DNA from: Roseiarcus sp963776665
Lineage (GTDB): Bacteria; Pseudomonadota; Alphaproteobacteria; Rhizobiales; Beijerinckiaceae
Assembly: GCA_963776665.1 (NCBI GenBank)
Contig: CAVZNQ010000024.1
Coordinates: 49,334 to 113,333 of the forward strand
Length of the DNA stretch: 64,000 nucleotides
Direction of reading: 5' to 3'
The notes under the pieces were generated by a model. The model made no database searches. It was given only the letters and a program-made list of their open reading frames with translations, and was not told the DNA's origin. Both the position numbers and the translations under genes were made by a program. Positions 26,416 through 35,406 of the stretch are shown one piece after another (the stretch's first letter is position 1; each line of letters starts with the position of its first letter).

Positions 26416-27703
26416 ATGCGCCGATATACGGTCGCCATCTTGATTGCAGGGGCTGCCCTTAGATTTGCTTATGTCTTGTTGAACGGGTTCAGCATCCCGC
26501 CGAGCGAAGCGATCCTCGAAGCAGAGCGCCTTCGCCGCCAGGGGTGAACTGGCGGACGCGTTTGGTCCGGGCACCGGCCTCACCGCGCATCTCTCGCCGG
26601 GAATGCCTTTGCTGGTCGGAACGATTTATCGCTGGCTTGGGGTCGGAACCCCGTTGGCGGAATTTGCCCTCTCCTGCGTCTCGCTGGCTTTCATCTATGT
26701 GAGTTTTTTGGCTCTCGACGCAGGGTTCCAGAGGCTGGGCGCGGAGCCAATAGCCCGAACTCGGCGCCGTTGTTCTGCTTGCCCTGGTTCCGCTGAACCT
26801 TTCTTTGGAAATGTCGGATTTTCGCCATTGGGAGGGCGCTCTCGCCGCCGCCGGCATCGCCCTGTTTCTGGCCAGTACGCTCGCGCTGGACGCCCGCGAC
26901 GGAAGGCCGACTTGGCTGGAATTGGGATTGCTTGCGGGCTGCGCCGGCCTACTGGGTCTGTTTAGTCCGCCGGCGGCGCTGGGTTGCTACGGGATGCTTG
27001 GCTGGCTTGCCCTGCGAAAGCGCGGCTGGGCGGGTTTCGTGGCGGCGGCGGCGATCTCGGCGGCGCTGTTCGTGGCGATTTCGTATCCCTGGGCGCTGCG
27101 CAATGAAGCGGTATTTGGAGAGAAGGTGTGGACCCGGACCAGTTTCGGTTTTAACTTTGCGCTTGGCTACTATGACGAAGCTGTCAATCCCTCGGACCCG
27201 CGGAAGGTCTATTTCGATCGCTTCGATCAGCTCCTACCGACGCTCCATCCCCAGGTTCTCGCCAAAGTGAAGGCGGCCGGCGGGGAGCTTGGCTACAGCA
27301 GACTTTGGACCGCCCGTACCGAAGAGTGGATAGGCCAACACCCACTCGACGCGCTGAAGATCACGGCAAGACACGCGTGGGAATTCTACTTCCCGCCGCG
27401 CTGGCTGTGGTGGCGAAAATCCAGGCGTCTTCAAACTAACCATGACGTGGACGATTGCCTTTCTTGGGCTGGTCAGCCTGGGCGTTAGGCTCGCCAGCAG
27501 GGATTGGCGCTATATCTATCCTGGCCGCAGCCTTGATTCTACCGATGTTGCCCTATGTCGTGGCCGAGCCGTGGATCCGCTACCGCTACCCGATCGGCGG
27601 CATCCTGGTCTTCCTCGCTACGGACCTGGTTTGGCGTATCGCGCTGTTCGCGTTGAGGCGGCCCTCACGGCTGCCGGTTTCACCCGCCTTGGTTTTTCGC
27701 TGA
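26416..27703 (+). pseudogene. GT39-like membrane glycosyltransferase, four frameshifts
   Basis: Start taken at ATG 26416 (MRRYTVAILIAGAALRFAYV). Four extra bases, near 26544, 26756, 27417 and 27520, split it; removing them gives 427 residues read continuously: FSIPPSEAILEAERLRRQG, HLSPGMPLLVGTIYRWLG, LSLEMSDFRHWEGALAAAG, SYPWALRNEAVFGEKVW, FFPPRWLWW-like (FYFPPRWLWW), and WRYIYLAAALILPMLPYVV, YRYPIGGILVFLA. The layout (about ten TM helices, acidic loop after TM1, RYR-PIGG near the end) is that of dolichyl-phosphate-sugar-type GT-C enzymes of the ArnT/GT39 group, which transfer sugars from polyprenyl carriers outside the membrane. Four shifts in one gene make it the most damaged reading frame in the window. 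Confidence 0.7.
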
Positions 27704-27927
27704 CGTGACGAAAGGATTCCCTGCCGACTTGTCTCCTGACCTTTGTGCCGGCGCGCGGCGTGGGATTAAGGACAATAATGAATTGGGTTGCCTCGAATAG
27801 AACAGAAAAGTAATGGCGAACAGCGCCGAAGCTGAAAAGGAAAAACGATCAGAATTTGACAAAGAATATGGACATCGAGCCTGGCTTATCTGACTATCCG
27901 TGACCGACTGACCTTGATGGAGTCGAA
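27704..27927. other. intergenic gap before GT2 gene
   Basis: 224 bp, less GC-rich than its surroundings (AATAATGAATTGGG, GAACAGAAAAGTAATGG). It contains TTTGACAAAG at about 27856, a possible -35, with no convincing -10 at the right distance, and no copy of the promoter element of 26160 and 28838. No ORF with a ribosome-binding site. Confidence 0.4.
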
Positions 27928-28701
27928 ATGCTGCTTGGGTACCGCATCGCCGTGGTTCTGCCAGCGTACAACGCGGCCAATACCCTGCGTCAGACCTACG
28001 CTGAGATTCCCCACGACATCGTCGATGACGTGATCCTCACCGACGACCACAGCCGGGACGATACGGCGACTATTGCGCGGGAACTGGGCATTCACACGCT
28101 CGAACACGAATTCAATCGCGGCTACGGCGGCAATCAGAAGACCTGCTACGCAATTGCGCTGGCGAGGAGGGCGGATATCGTGGTGATGCTGCACCCCGAT
28201 TATCAGTATACGCCGAAGCTGTTGACCGCGATGGCGTCCATGATCGCGTCGGACCAGTATGACGTCGTTCTGGGTTCGCGAATCCTCGGCCGCGGCGCGC
28301 TGGCGGGCGGAATGCCCCGTTACAAATACGTTTTCAATCGACTGCTGACGCTGGCCGAAAACCTCCTGGTTGGCCAGAACCTTTCCGAGTACCATACGGG
28401 CTATCGCGCCTGGAGCAGGAGGGTCCTCGAACGCCTTCCGATCGAGCTTTGCTCCGAGGATTTCGTGTTCGACAACGAGATGCTCGCGCAATCCATCTAC
28501 GCGGGCTTCCGGATCGGCGAAATCTCCTGTCCGACCAAATACTTCTCGGAAGCGTCTTCGATCAGCTTTCGCCGCAGCGTCGTCTATGGACTTGGCGTCA
28601 TGAAGACCGCCGCTCAATTCCGGCTGCATCGGTTGGGCTTGATGCGAAGCCCAATTTTCGCCCCGCTTGACCCAACGCCCGCTCTTGAGCCTGCCGAATG
28701 A
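27928..28701 (+). CDS. family 2 glycosyltransferase (polyprenyl-phosphate sugar transferase type)
   Basis: 257 residues. GT-A fold: nucleotide-binding start RIAVVLPAYNAANTLRQTY, DDVILTDDHSRDDT, then VVMLHPDYQYTPKLL, where Asp of HPDYQY takes the DxD role, and a C-terminal FNRLLTLAENLLVGQNLSEY with HTGYRAWSRRVLE. This is the DPM/ArnC-like subgroup, which transfers a sugar from NDP-sugar to undecaprenyl phosphate on the cytoplasmic face, but without C-terminal TM helices. A plausible partner for the upstream GT39-like enzyme, which would use such a lipid-linked sugar (inference). Confidence 0.88.
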   Translation: MLLGYRIAVVLPAYNAANTLRQTYAEIPHDIVDDVILTDDHSRDDTATIARELGIHTLEHEFNRGYGGNQKTCYAIALARRADIVVMLHPDYQYTPKLLTAMASMIASDQYDVVLGSRILGRGALAGGMPRYKYVFNRLLTLAENLLVGQNLSEYHTGYRAWSRRVLERLPIELCSEDFVFDNEMLAQSIYAGFRIGEISCPTKYFSEASSISFRRSVVYGLGVMKTAAQFRLHRLGLMRSPIFAPLDPTPALEPAE

Positions 28702-28837
28702 CTGCAAGCGCCACACGCGCGGCTCATCTTGGCGATCGTCGCGGACGTGATCCGCGCGTCGGGCCAGCGATAGCGATCATGCGGCCGAGCGCTCTTATGG
28801 GTTTGCCCAGCGTGTCACCCAATAGGCTCGCGGATCA

Positions 28838-28898
28838 ATTTGGACTTTAGCCTTCTGTCGTTGAATCGAGTCTGACTTTCGGTCATGATAGGAGAGGG
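28838..28898 (+). promoter_or_regulatory. promoter-leader element, copy B
   Basis: TTGAAT at 28861-28866, 17-bp spacer, CATGAT at 28884-28889, preceded by TTTGGACTTTAGCCTTCT. Matches copy A at 26160-26220 along its full length without gaps. It lies 30-60 bp upstream of the UPF0104 gene and so probably drives the UPF0104-methyltransferase-GT9 run, whose genes overlap. Confidence 0.6.
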
Positions 28899-28949
28899 GT
28901 ACATCAGCAGGTACAATTCGTGAGTTGGACATTCGCCCAAAGGCGAACA

Positions 28950-29909
28950 ATGCTGACGTTTGTCGCCAAGGCGGCGGTGTCGGGGTTGCTCGTCGCCGTC
29001 GTTCTCAGTCGGGCCGACATTTCCGGTGTCCGGGAAAGTCTCGCCGCCGCATCTTGGCCGAGGCTCCTCATCGCGCTTGCTTTCTTCCTGATGTCGCCAT
29101 TTCTTGGCGGTCTACGGTGGTGGCTCGCCTTGCGCGGCATGGGAAAGCAGGCGCGCCTGCTCGAATTGACCGGGTTTTTCTCGGTCGCCTTGGTGGTCGG
29201 GCAGGTGCTGCCGTCGGTCGCCGGCGACGGCGTTCGCGTCTGGCTTTCGTCCCGGCGGGGTTATGGCCTGCGCGTGTCGCTGCAGAGCGTCCTGATCGAA
29301 CGGGTTTTCATGGTTCTTTCCCTGCTCGGCCTGGCGCTCGCGACTTCGCCGTTGCTCGCCGCGCTCACCGGCGATCGCGGGCCGATCTGGTTGAGCAGCG
29401 CGGTGTTTGCGATTGGGGTCGCCGGATTTGTTTTCCTGCTCGCCGCCGACCGCGCGCCGGTTCCTTTTGCGCATCTGAGATTCTGGCAAGCCTTCGCGTA
29501 CACGGCCGAGCCTGCGCGGCGTCTGTTGAGGTCGCGATGGGGAGCGCTGCTGGCCCTAACCGGCCTCGTCAGCAATCTGAACTTTGCGCTCGGGGCCTTC
29601 CTGCTTGGCCAGGCTCTGGGCGTAAAGGCCACTGGCTGGGACTTTCTGGCGATCATGCCGGCAGTGACATTGGCGACCACCCTGCCGATCTCTCTTGGCG
29701 GCTGGGGCGTGCGGGAAGGGGTGTTCGTCCTCCTGCTCGGGCGCGTTGGCGTGCCGGCGGCGGAAGCGCTTTCGCTCTCTTTGCTGTTCGGCCTCTTTTC
29801 GATGGTGTCTGGGTTCCCCGGCCTTCTGGCTTGGGCGACCGGCTGGCGAGGCCGCGAGGATGCGGCGCCGAGCGCTGATGCGCTCAGTTTTCCGCCTGCA
29901 AGGCGATGA
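28950..29909 (+). CDS. UPF0104 / LPG-synthase-like flippase domain protein
   Basis: 319 residues from ATG 28950 (MLTFVAKAAVSGLLVAVV; a GTG at 28920 would add ten). Seven or eight TM helices: LIALAFFLMSPFLGGLRWW, FSVALVVGQVLPSVAGDGVR, SVLIERVFMVLSLLGLAL, AIMPAVTLATTLPISLGGWG. The motifs LRWW, GDGVR, ER and PISLGGWGVRE are those of the lysylphosphatidylglycerol synthase TM region (UPF0104/AglD), a family linked to lipid or lipid-linked sugar handling. The cytosolic aminoacyl-transfer domain of MprF is absent. The next gene overlaps at ATGA (29906). Confidence 0.87.
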   Translation: MLTFVAKAAVSGLLVAVVLSRADISGVRESLAAASWPRLLIALAFFLMSPFLGGLRWWLALRGMGKQARLLELTGFFSVALVVGQVLPSVAGDGVRVWLSSRRGYGLRVSLQSVLIERVFMVLSLLGLALATSPLLAALTGDRGPIWLSSAVFAIGVAGFVFLLAADRAPVPFAHLRFWQAFAYTAEPARRLLRSRWGALLALTGLVSNLNFALGAFLLGQALGVKATGWDFLAIMPAVTLATTLPISLGGWGVREGVFVLLLGRVGVPAAEALSLSLLFGLFSMVSGFPGLLAWATGWRGREDAAPSADALSFPPARR

Positions 29910-30714
29910 CAATGGCTGAGCTTTCCCATTCGCGCGAGGCGGCGGGCGGCTGGGCGAGTCGCATGGCGCGAACGGCGGCGCTGGGCTGGGCAGGTCGGAC
30001 GGTGCGCCGCCTGATCGAAGGGCCGATCGGAGAACTCAGTCGGGCCGCGTCATTGGATCGCAACGTCGTCTCCGTGCTGGAACGGCGCGCGGTCGAGGAT
30101 TCTGCCGACTACATCGCCGCCGCCATGCCGCAGGCGCTTGCCCTGCGCTCGCGGGAAGAGCTTTGGGACTTTGCGATCCGAAACGCGGTCAGCCGAGGGC
30201 CTGTGGCTCGAGTTCGGCGTGTTCAAAGGCTATTCCGTAAACTATCTGGCGCTCAGGACCCCAGGAAGGGTCTACGGTTTTGATTCTTTTCGCGGTCTGG
30301 ACGAGGACTGGACCGGCGTCGGCCATGTGAAGGGAACGTTCGACCTCTCCGGCCAATTGCCCCGCGTTCGTCCGAATGTCACGCTGCTGCGCGGGTTGGT
30401 TCCGCGACACGCTGCCCGGCTTTCTCGCCGCGAACCCGGCGCCCATTTCGCTGCTGCATCTCGACTGCGACACTTACGGCGCTACTGCCGAAGTGCTGGG
30501 ACTTGTCAGGGAGCGTCTGACATCAAAGAGCGTCGCCATCCTCGACGACTACCACGGCTTCTGGGGTTTTCGAGAGGGCCAGCTCAAGGCGTGGGCTGAA
30601 TTCGTCGCCGCCGAAGGGCTTGCCTATCGTTATACGGCGTTCAACCGGAAGGCGGTCGTTATCCAAGACCTTCGGCCGACGAAGGATTTGCCTGCGCGGG
30701 CCGGCGACGAATGA
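29906..30714 (+). pseudogene. TylF/MycF-type class I methyltransferase, two frameshifts
   Basis: ATG 29906 overlaps the upstream stop. Extra bases near 30194 and 30396 split the frame; correcting both gives 268 residues. Parts: N-terminal helix region (ALALRSREELWDFAIRNAV), SAM-binding motif I LWLEFGVFKGYSVNYLAL, RVYGFDSFRGLDEDW, and LLHLDCDTYGATAEVL, with the Asp residues that bind Mg2+ in TylF-like O-methyltransferases, then VAILDDYHGFWGF. It should methylate a hydroxyl on a sugar or lipid-linked glycan. Its stop overlaps the GT9 start (ATGA), so all three genes form one operon. Confidence 0.8.
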
Positions 30715-31916
30715 GGTTTCGCACCAAGCAGACGATCGACTTCTGGCTTGGCGGCTTCCTCCTCCTGCTTTTGTTCCTGCCTGTCCGGGGGCTTGGCCTG
30801 CTGTTGCGGCGCGACCACTCCCTCTCGCCCCGACGCGGCTGTGCGGTCATCAAGATGGTCGGCGCCGGCAGCCTCTTTCTCGCCACGCCGTCGCTGCAAG
30901 CCATTCGCGGCAAGTTCCCCGATGGCGGCTTTTTTCTGGTCGGCACCAAGGCCGTCACCGGATTTGCGGAAGGCTTCGGGTGGTTCGACGAATGCTGGAC
31001 CATCGACGATTCCAGCCTGTCGCGGTTTGTCGCGTCCAGCTTGCGGGCGCTCTACAAGATCGGCCAGCATTGCGACCACGTGATCGATCTCGAGGCCTAT
31101 TCGCGGCTCACGGTGGTTTTCGCCGTGCTCACGACAGTGCGCAACCGCATCGGCTTCGTCAACGAGGCGGTGTTTTGGCGCCGCCGCTTCTACACGCACA
31201 TGAACTTTTTCAATGCCCAAGGGCCGGTTTACGCCTTCTACGACACGCTGGCGACTTGGTTCGAAATCGATCGCGTGCCGATCGCGCCGGTCAACGCCGC
31301 CTTTTCCAAGCGCGTGCTGGCGACGCCTCTGCCCGAAGCCCTCTCGTTGCCGGCGCGTTATGTCGCCATTGGTCCTGGCTGCTCGGAGTTAGCCAAGGAG
31401 CGACAATTGCACCCGGACGAATGGCGGAGGCTGCTGGCGAACGCTTCTCTTAACGGAGCGGCCATCGTCCTGCTTGGCGCCGCGTCGGACCGCGAATTGT
31501 GCGAGGCCATCGTGGCCGAGCTCGGGTCCGGCCATGACCTTTCCGGCAAGCTCAGCCTCGCGCAATCGGCCGCCGTCCTCGGGCGAGCGGAACGATTCTA
31601 CGGCATCGATTCCCTGTTGCTCCATCTGGCCCGCGCCCTGAACGTCCCCGCCACCAGCGTCTGGGGACCGACCGAGCCCGCGTCGCGCTTGCGCGCAAGG
31701 GCGGAGGATGACGAGGTGTTCTATTCGAGAATCGTCTGCTCGCCTTGCGTCCATGTCCACGACACCCCGCCCTGCAACGGCGCCCGCGTCTGCATCCCGG
31801 CTGCCCTCGCCGCCCGCCCGAAGCCCCTCGCGCCCCTGTCGCCCGAGGCCTCCGTCGGCTGGGTGATTGGGCCGAACGATCGCGACTACCGTCTCGTCGA
31901 GGTCTCGAATGATTGA
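30711..31916 (+). CDS. family 9 glycosyltransferase (heptosyltransferase-like)
   Basis: 401 residues. An N-terminal membrane anchor (WLGGFLLLLLFLPVRGLGLL) precedes the first Rossmann domain (GCAVIKMVGAGSLFLATPSL, where Lys-x-x-Gly-x-Gly-[DS] fits GT9), and the second domain carries YVAIGPGCSELAKERQLHPD, AIVLLGAASDRELCEAIV, SAAVLGRAERFYGIDSLLLH and VPATSVWGPTEPAS. GT9 enzymes transfer heptose or related sugars to LPS cores. The unusual N-terminal anchor separates it from WaaC/WaaF. Three Cys near the C-terminus (IVCSPCVHVHDTPPC) could bind a metal. Confidence 0.87.
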   Translation: MRFRTKQTIDFWLGGFLLLLLFLPVRGLGLLLRRDHSLSPRRGCAVIKMVGAGSLFLATPSLQAIRGKFPDGGFFLVGTKAVTGFAEGFGWFDECWTIDDSSLSRFVASSLRALYKIGQHCDHVIDLEAYSRLTVVFAVLTTVRNRIGFVNEAVFWRRRFYTHMNFFNAQGPVYAFYDTLATWFEIDRVPIAPVNAAFSKRVLATPLPEALSLPARYVAIGPGCSELAKERQLHPDEWRRLLANASLNGAAIVLLGAASDRELCEAIVAELGSGHDLSGKLSLAQSAAVLGRAERFYGIDSLLLHLARALNVPATSVWGPTEPASRLRARAEDDEVFYSRIVCSPCVHVHDTPPCNGARVCIPAALAARPKPLAPLSPEASVGWVIGPNDRDYRLVEVSND

Positions 31917-31954
31917 TTGGCGACGGCCGCGATGCCTTCGATCGAGGGCGGATC

Positions 31955-33335
31955 ATGAATGAGACGCTCGCCCGACGTCTCTGGCTTGCCGCGTTCATCC
32001 TGCTGTGCTGCGCAGGCCCGATGCGCGAAGCCTGGAAAGTTCGTCACTGGGGCAACGCGCTCTCTGATGTCGACTTTGGTTCTGACGCCAACGTGCTGCG
32101 CGAAGTGGACGGCTTCCGCGCCCAGGGCTTCTGGCACGACGACGGCCTCGGCAATGTGCTGTTTGGATCGCGCTATCCCGACGCGGGCTTTGCGCCATTC
32201 GGCCGGCGCTTTGCAGACGGGAGCTATGCCTACCCGTCCCCGTACCTCGCCGACTTGCTCAAGCACGAGACCACCGCCGAAATCGATGAGGAACTCACCC
32301 ACCGTTGGGGCCGAGCGGGGTATACACCCACTATCCCCCGGGTCCGGAATATTTGCTCTATCTCGACGAGGCCGTACTGGGTCCGGAGCCGGTCTGGCGC
32401 CTGCGGCTCCTGCCGCTCGCGATAGGCGCCGCAGCCACCGTGTTCTATGGGCTCAGCATCCGACGTCGATTTGGCGTCGTCGCCGGCTGGATCGTCATTC
32501 TTGCCAGCCTCACGGTCGCTCCGTTCAGCAACGCATACACGTCCCTCCATGAATTACGGTTACGCGCTAGCGCTGCTGCTGGTGGAGATCGGCGTCGCGA
32601 TCGGGCTCAACAGGTTGCGGTGGCCGTTCCTCGTGTTGGGCTTCCTCCAGGGCTGGCTATCGTTCGACCAGTTCTTCCTGGTGGTTCTCGCGCCTCTGGC
32701 GGTCGAACTCTCGCTGCCGGTCATTGAGCCGGGTTACGCGGCTCGCTGGCGGCTCGCTGTCGAACGTTGTTTTCTCGCCGGGGTGGGGTTCGCGGTCGCG
32801 CACCTGCTCCATTTCGTCCAGGTCTGGGCCTATTATGGATCGTTGAGCCGGGCGATCGCCGACTTGAAGGACGCCGCCCGTTTTCGCGCGGCAGGCGGGC
32901 AGGATTTGGAGAACGGGTGGAGCGGAACGGTCATCTCCAACTTGAATCACCATCTTTTTTGGGGCCATCCCTTCGACGTGGCCACGTTCAGCTTTCTCGG
33001 GCTGCCGCTCGGAGCTGTGTGGATCGTGGTTGCGCTCGTCTTTCTGACTGTTGCTGTCTTGCGTATGCGAAGCGGGCTCGATGCGGTCAATCTGCTCGGA
33101 CGCTGGACCCTGATGGGCCTGATCGGGATCGTCCCATCGTGCGCATGGTATGTCGCGATGGCTGCCCATGCACACTTCCACTATGCTTTCGTATTATCGG
33201 CACCTCATCCTTTGCTTCGAACTGTGGGCGATCTTTCTGGCTGTTCAGGCGGCCGGCCCGATCGAAAAATGGTTGGGCTGGCGGGAAGAGAGGGCAAGCA
33301 GGCGCATTCCTTCGATCGCGCCGCTGCCGTCGTGA
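31955..33335 (+). pseudogene. large GT-C-like membrane protein, paralog 1, three frameshifts
   Basis: ATG 31955 (GAGGGCGG upstream; MNETLARRLWLAAFILLCC). Frame breaks near 32308, 32554 and 33191; the corrected product is about 459 residues with around ten TM helices. N-terminal ectodomain-like part: LREVDGFRAQGFWHDDGLG, then GPSGVYTHYPPGPEYLLYL, a motif shaped like the HYPPG loop of GT-C glycosyltransferases; membrane half: YGYALALLLVEIGVAIGLN, FLQGWLSFDQFFLVVLAP, SCAWYVAMAAHAHFHY, YRHLILCFELWAIFLAV. Highly similar along its length to the next gene. Compared with paralog 2 it has ~20 extra residues around res 75-105. No exact family recognised. Confidence 0.7.
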
Positions 33336-33371
33336 CGCATGCTTGACAGCTTGGACCGGTCAGCACCCCGG

Positions 33372-34695
33372 ATGTCTGCTTCGCGCGGCAGCCGCTTCTG
33401 GCTTGCCGCGTTCATACTGCTGTGTCTCGCCGGCACGATTGGCCGGACCTGGCAGATTCGCCATTGGGGCGATGCGCTCTCGCGCGTCGACTCCTTTCTC
33501 GGAGGCGAATGCCCTGCGCGAAGTCGACGGTTTCCGCGCCCAGGGTTTCTGGCACGACGCCGGCCTCGGCAATACATTGTTCGGACCGCGCTATCCGAAT
33601 GACGGCTTCTGGATCAGCGTCGGCGAAGAACGCTTGCATACCGTGACGCCAAGCGGCGTCTACACGCACTATCCGCCCGGACCCGAATATCTGCTCTATC
33701 TCGCCGAAGCGATGTTCGGACCGGAGCCGGTATCGCGACTCCGGCTCTTGCCGCTCGCGCTCAGCGGCGCCGCCGCCGTGTTCTACGGGCTCAGCCTCAG
33801 GCGACGATTTGGCGTCGTGGCGGCTTCTCTCGTCATGCTTGCCAGCCTCGCAGTCGTTCCTTTCACCGACGCCAACTCATCCGTCCATGAGTATGGCTAT
33901 GCGCTCGCGCTGCTGCTGGTGGAGATCGGCGTCGCGATAGGGCGCAACAGCTTGCGCTGGCCATTTGTGCTGATTGGCTTCGTGCAGGGATGGCTGTCGT
34001 TCGATCAGGTGTTTCTGGTGGTGCTGACGCCCCTCGCGGTCGAGCTGTCGCTGCCCTTGATTTGCCCGGGATACAAGGCCCGACTGCGGCTCGCGATCGA
34101 ACGCTGCGTCCTCGCGGCGGCAGGATTCACGCTTGCGCATCTCCTGCATTTCGCGGAGGTTTCAGCGTTTTACGGGTCTGTTGGCGCTGCGTTCGCTGAC
34201 ATGCAGGACAGCGCACGCTGGCGGGCCGGATTCGACAAGGCGAATGGATCCGGGGTTTCGATGTTCTCGACGTTGTTGCACTACATTGTTTCAAGAAGGC
34301 CGTTCGACTTTCATGCCAATCATCACAGTTTCCGTTTTCTCGGGTTTACTCTGGGGGTGTTGTGGCCCTTGGTCGCGATCGTCCTCTATGGGGTCGAGAT
34401 CATGCGCGGGCGCCGCGGTCTGCAGGCGCTTGGCCTACTCTGGCGGTGGTTCTTGATCGGCCTGATCGGCCTTGTCGCCTCCTGCGTCTGGTATGTGGCG
34501 ATGCCGGCCCACGCGCACGTTCACGAGCATCTGCTCTATCGCCACCTGATCCTTTGCTTCGAGCTGTGGGCGATATTCTTGGCGGTTCTCGCGGCCGGGC
34601 CGATCGAGCGATGGCTTGCGGGCACGTGGCCAAAAGCCGGGATCGGCGCTAGATCAGCGCTCGCCGGGGAAGTCGCGAAATCTGAGGTCATGTGA
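33372..34695 (+). pseudogene. large GT-C-like membrane protein, paralog 2, one frameshift
   Basis: Start probably ATG 33372 (MSASRGSRFWLAAFILLC), which aligns with the start of paralog 1; ATG 33339 is also in frame. One extra T near 33494 breaks the frame; the rest is open to 34695, giving 440 residues. Key stretches mirror paralog 1: ALREVDGFRAQGFWHDAGLG, TPSGVYTHYPPGPEYLLYL, HEYGYALALLLVEIGVAIG, FVQGWLSFDQVFLVVLTP, SCVWYVAMPAHAHVHEHLL, YRHLILCFELWAIFLAVL. The pair is a tandem duplication followed by divergence. The role is inferred from the locus only (glycosyl transfer or polymerisation). Confidence 0.75.
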
Positions 34696-35157
34696 CCCCA
34701 GGATTGTTGTCACGCGGAGGCTCGACACATCGTCCTTTGCAGGATCGATTCGCCCTTCGGCGGCCGCGGGACTTGCTTCAAGCGTTAAGACCCGGTTACG
34801 GAAACTCGACTCCACGGTGTCCGCGTCGGTTGCCGTCAAGGTGTTCTTGATCGTAAGATTCCTTTGAACCCAGTCTGCGGCCTCATCCGACGACTGAAGC
34901 CGATTGAGATCCGAGATCAACCGGTCACGCAGCGTCGCCGATTCTTCGCCGCGTAAGGTCGCTGTTGCAGGGCGAGGCGCAGCATCCTTGCGGGCGGCGC
35001 TCGCTCGGACAGCTGGCCCGTAGTTCGCCGGGACTCGTAATAATGGTTGAAAAGTCGCCGCCGCCCTTTCCCGCGGACCCGTTGTTCGGTCTGCTTGCGT
35101 CGTTGCTTTCTGCGCCGCATCGCGCTCGTTCGGGTCGCTATCCTTTGCAGGCGCCAT
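34654..35157 (-). CDS. hypothetical protein, possibly a truncated family member
   Basis: 167 residues from ATG 35157 (AAAGG upstream; MAPAKDSDPNERDAAQKAT); an upstream ATG at 35262 adds 35. The N-terminal half is polar and low complexity; the core reads LRDRLISDLNRLQSSDEAAD, WVQRNLTIKNTLTATDADTV, ESSFRNRVLTLE. A similar helical segment occurs in Rhizobiales proteins that end in an HNH-type Cys/His domain, but that domain is missing here, so this may be a shortened version. Convergent with paralog 2, overlapping it by 42 bp. Confidence 0.5.
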   Translation of the reverse strand: MAPAKDSDPNERDAAQKATTQADRTTGPRERAAATFQPLLRVPANYGPAVRASAARKDAAPRPATATLRGEESATLRDRLISDLNRLQSSDEAADWVQRNLTIKNTLTATDADTVESSFRNRVLTLEASPAAAEGRIDPAKDDVSSLRVTTILGSHDLRFRDFPGER

Positions 35158-35406
35158 GGCCTTTAGGCTGAGATCCGGCGCGTCGAGATCGTCTTCGGCG
35201 ATACGACAAGAAACACTTGCATGTGTACTATGCGCATTTTGGCGAAACGAAGCCAATGCCAACTCGCTGAGGCAACGCTCCTGCCGGGCGCGCTGGCGAG
35301 CTCACGTGACCCGAAGGAGTGTCGCCACGCTTTCGGAGCTGCAATTATCTCGCGGCTGGGGATGATTCACGAACGGCAATCCCAATTTGGGGCTTAGTCG
35401 ACACTC

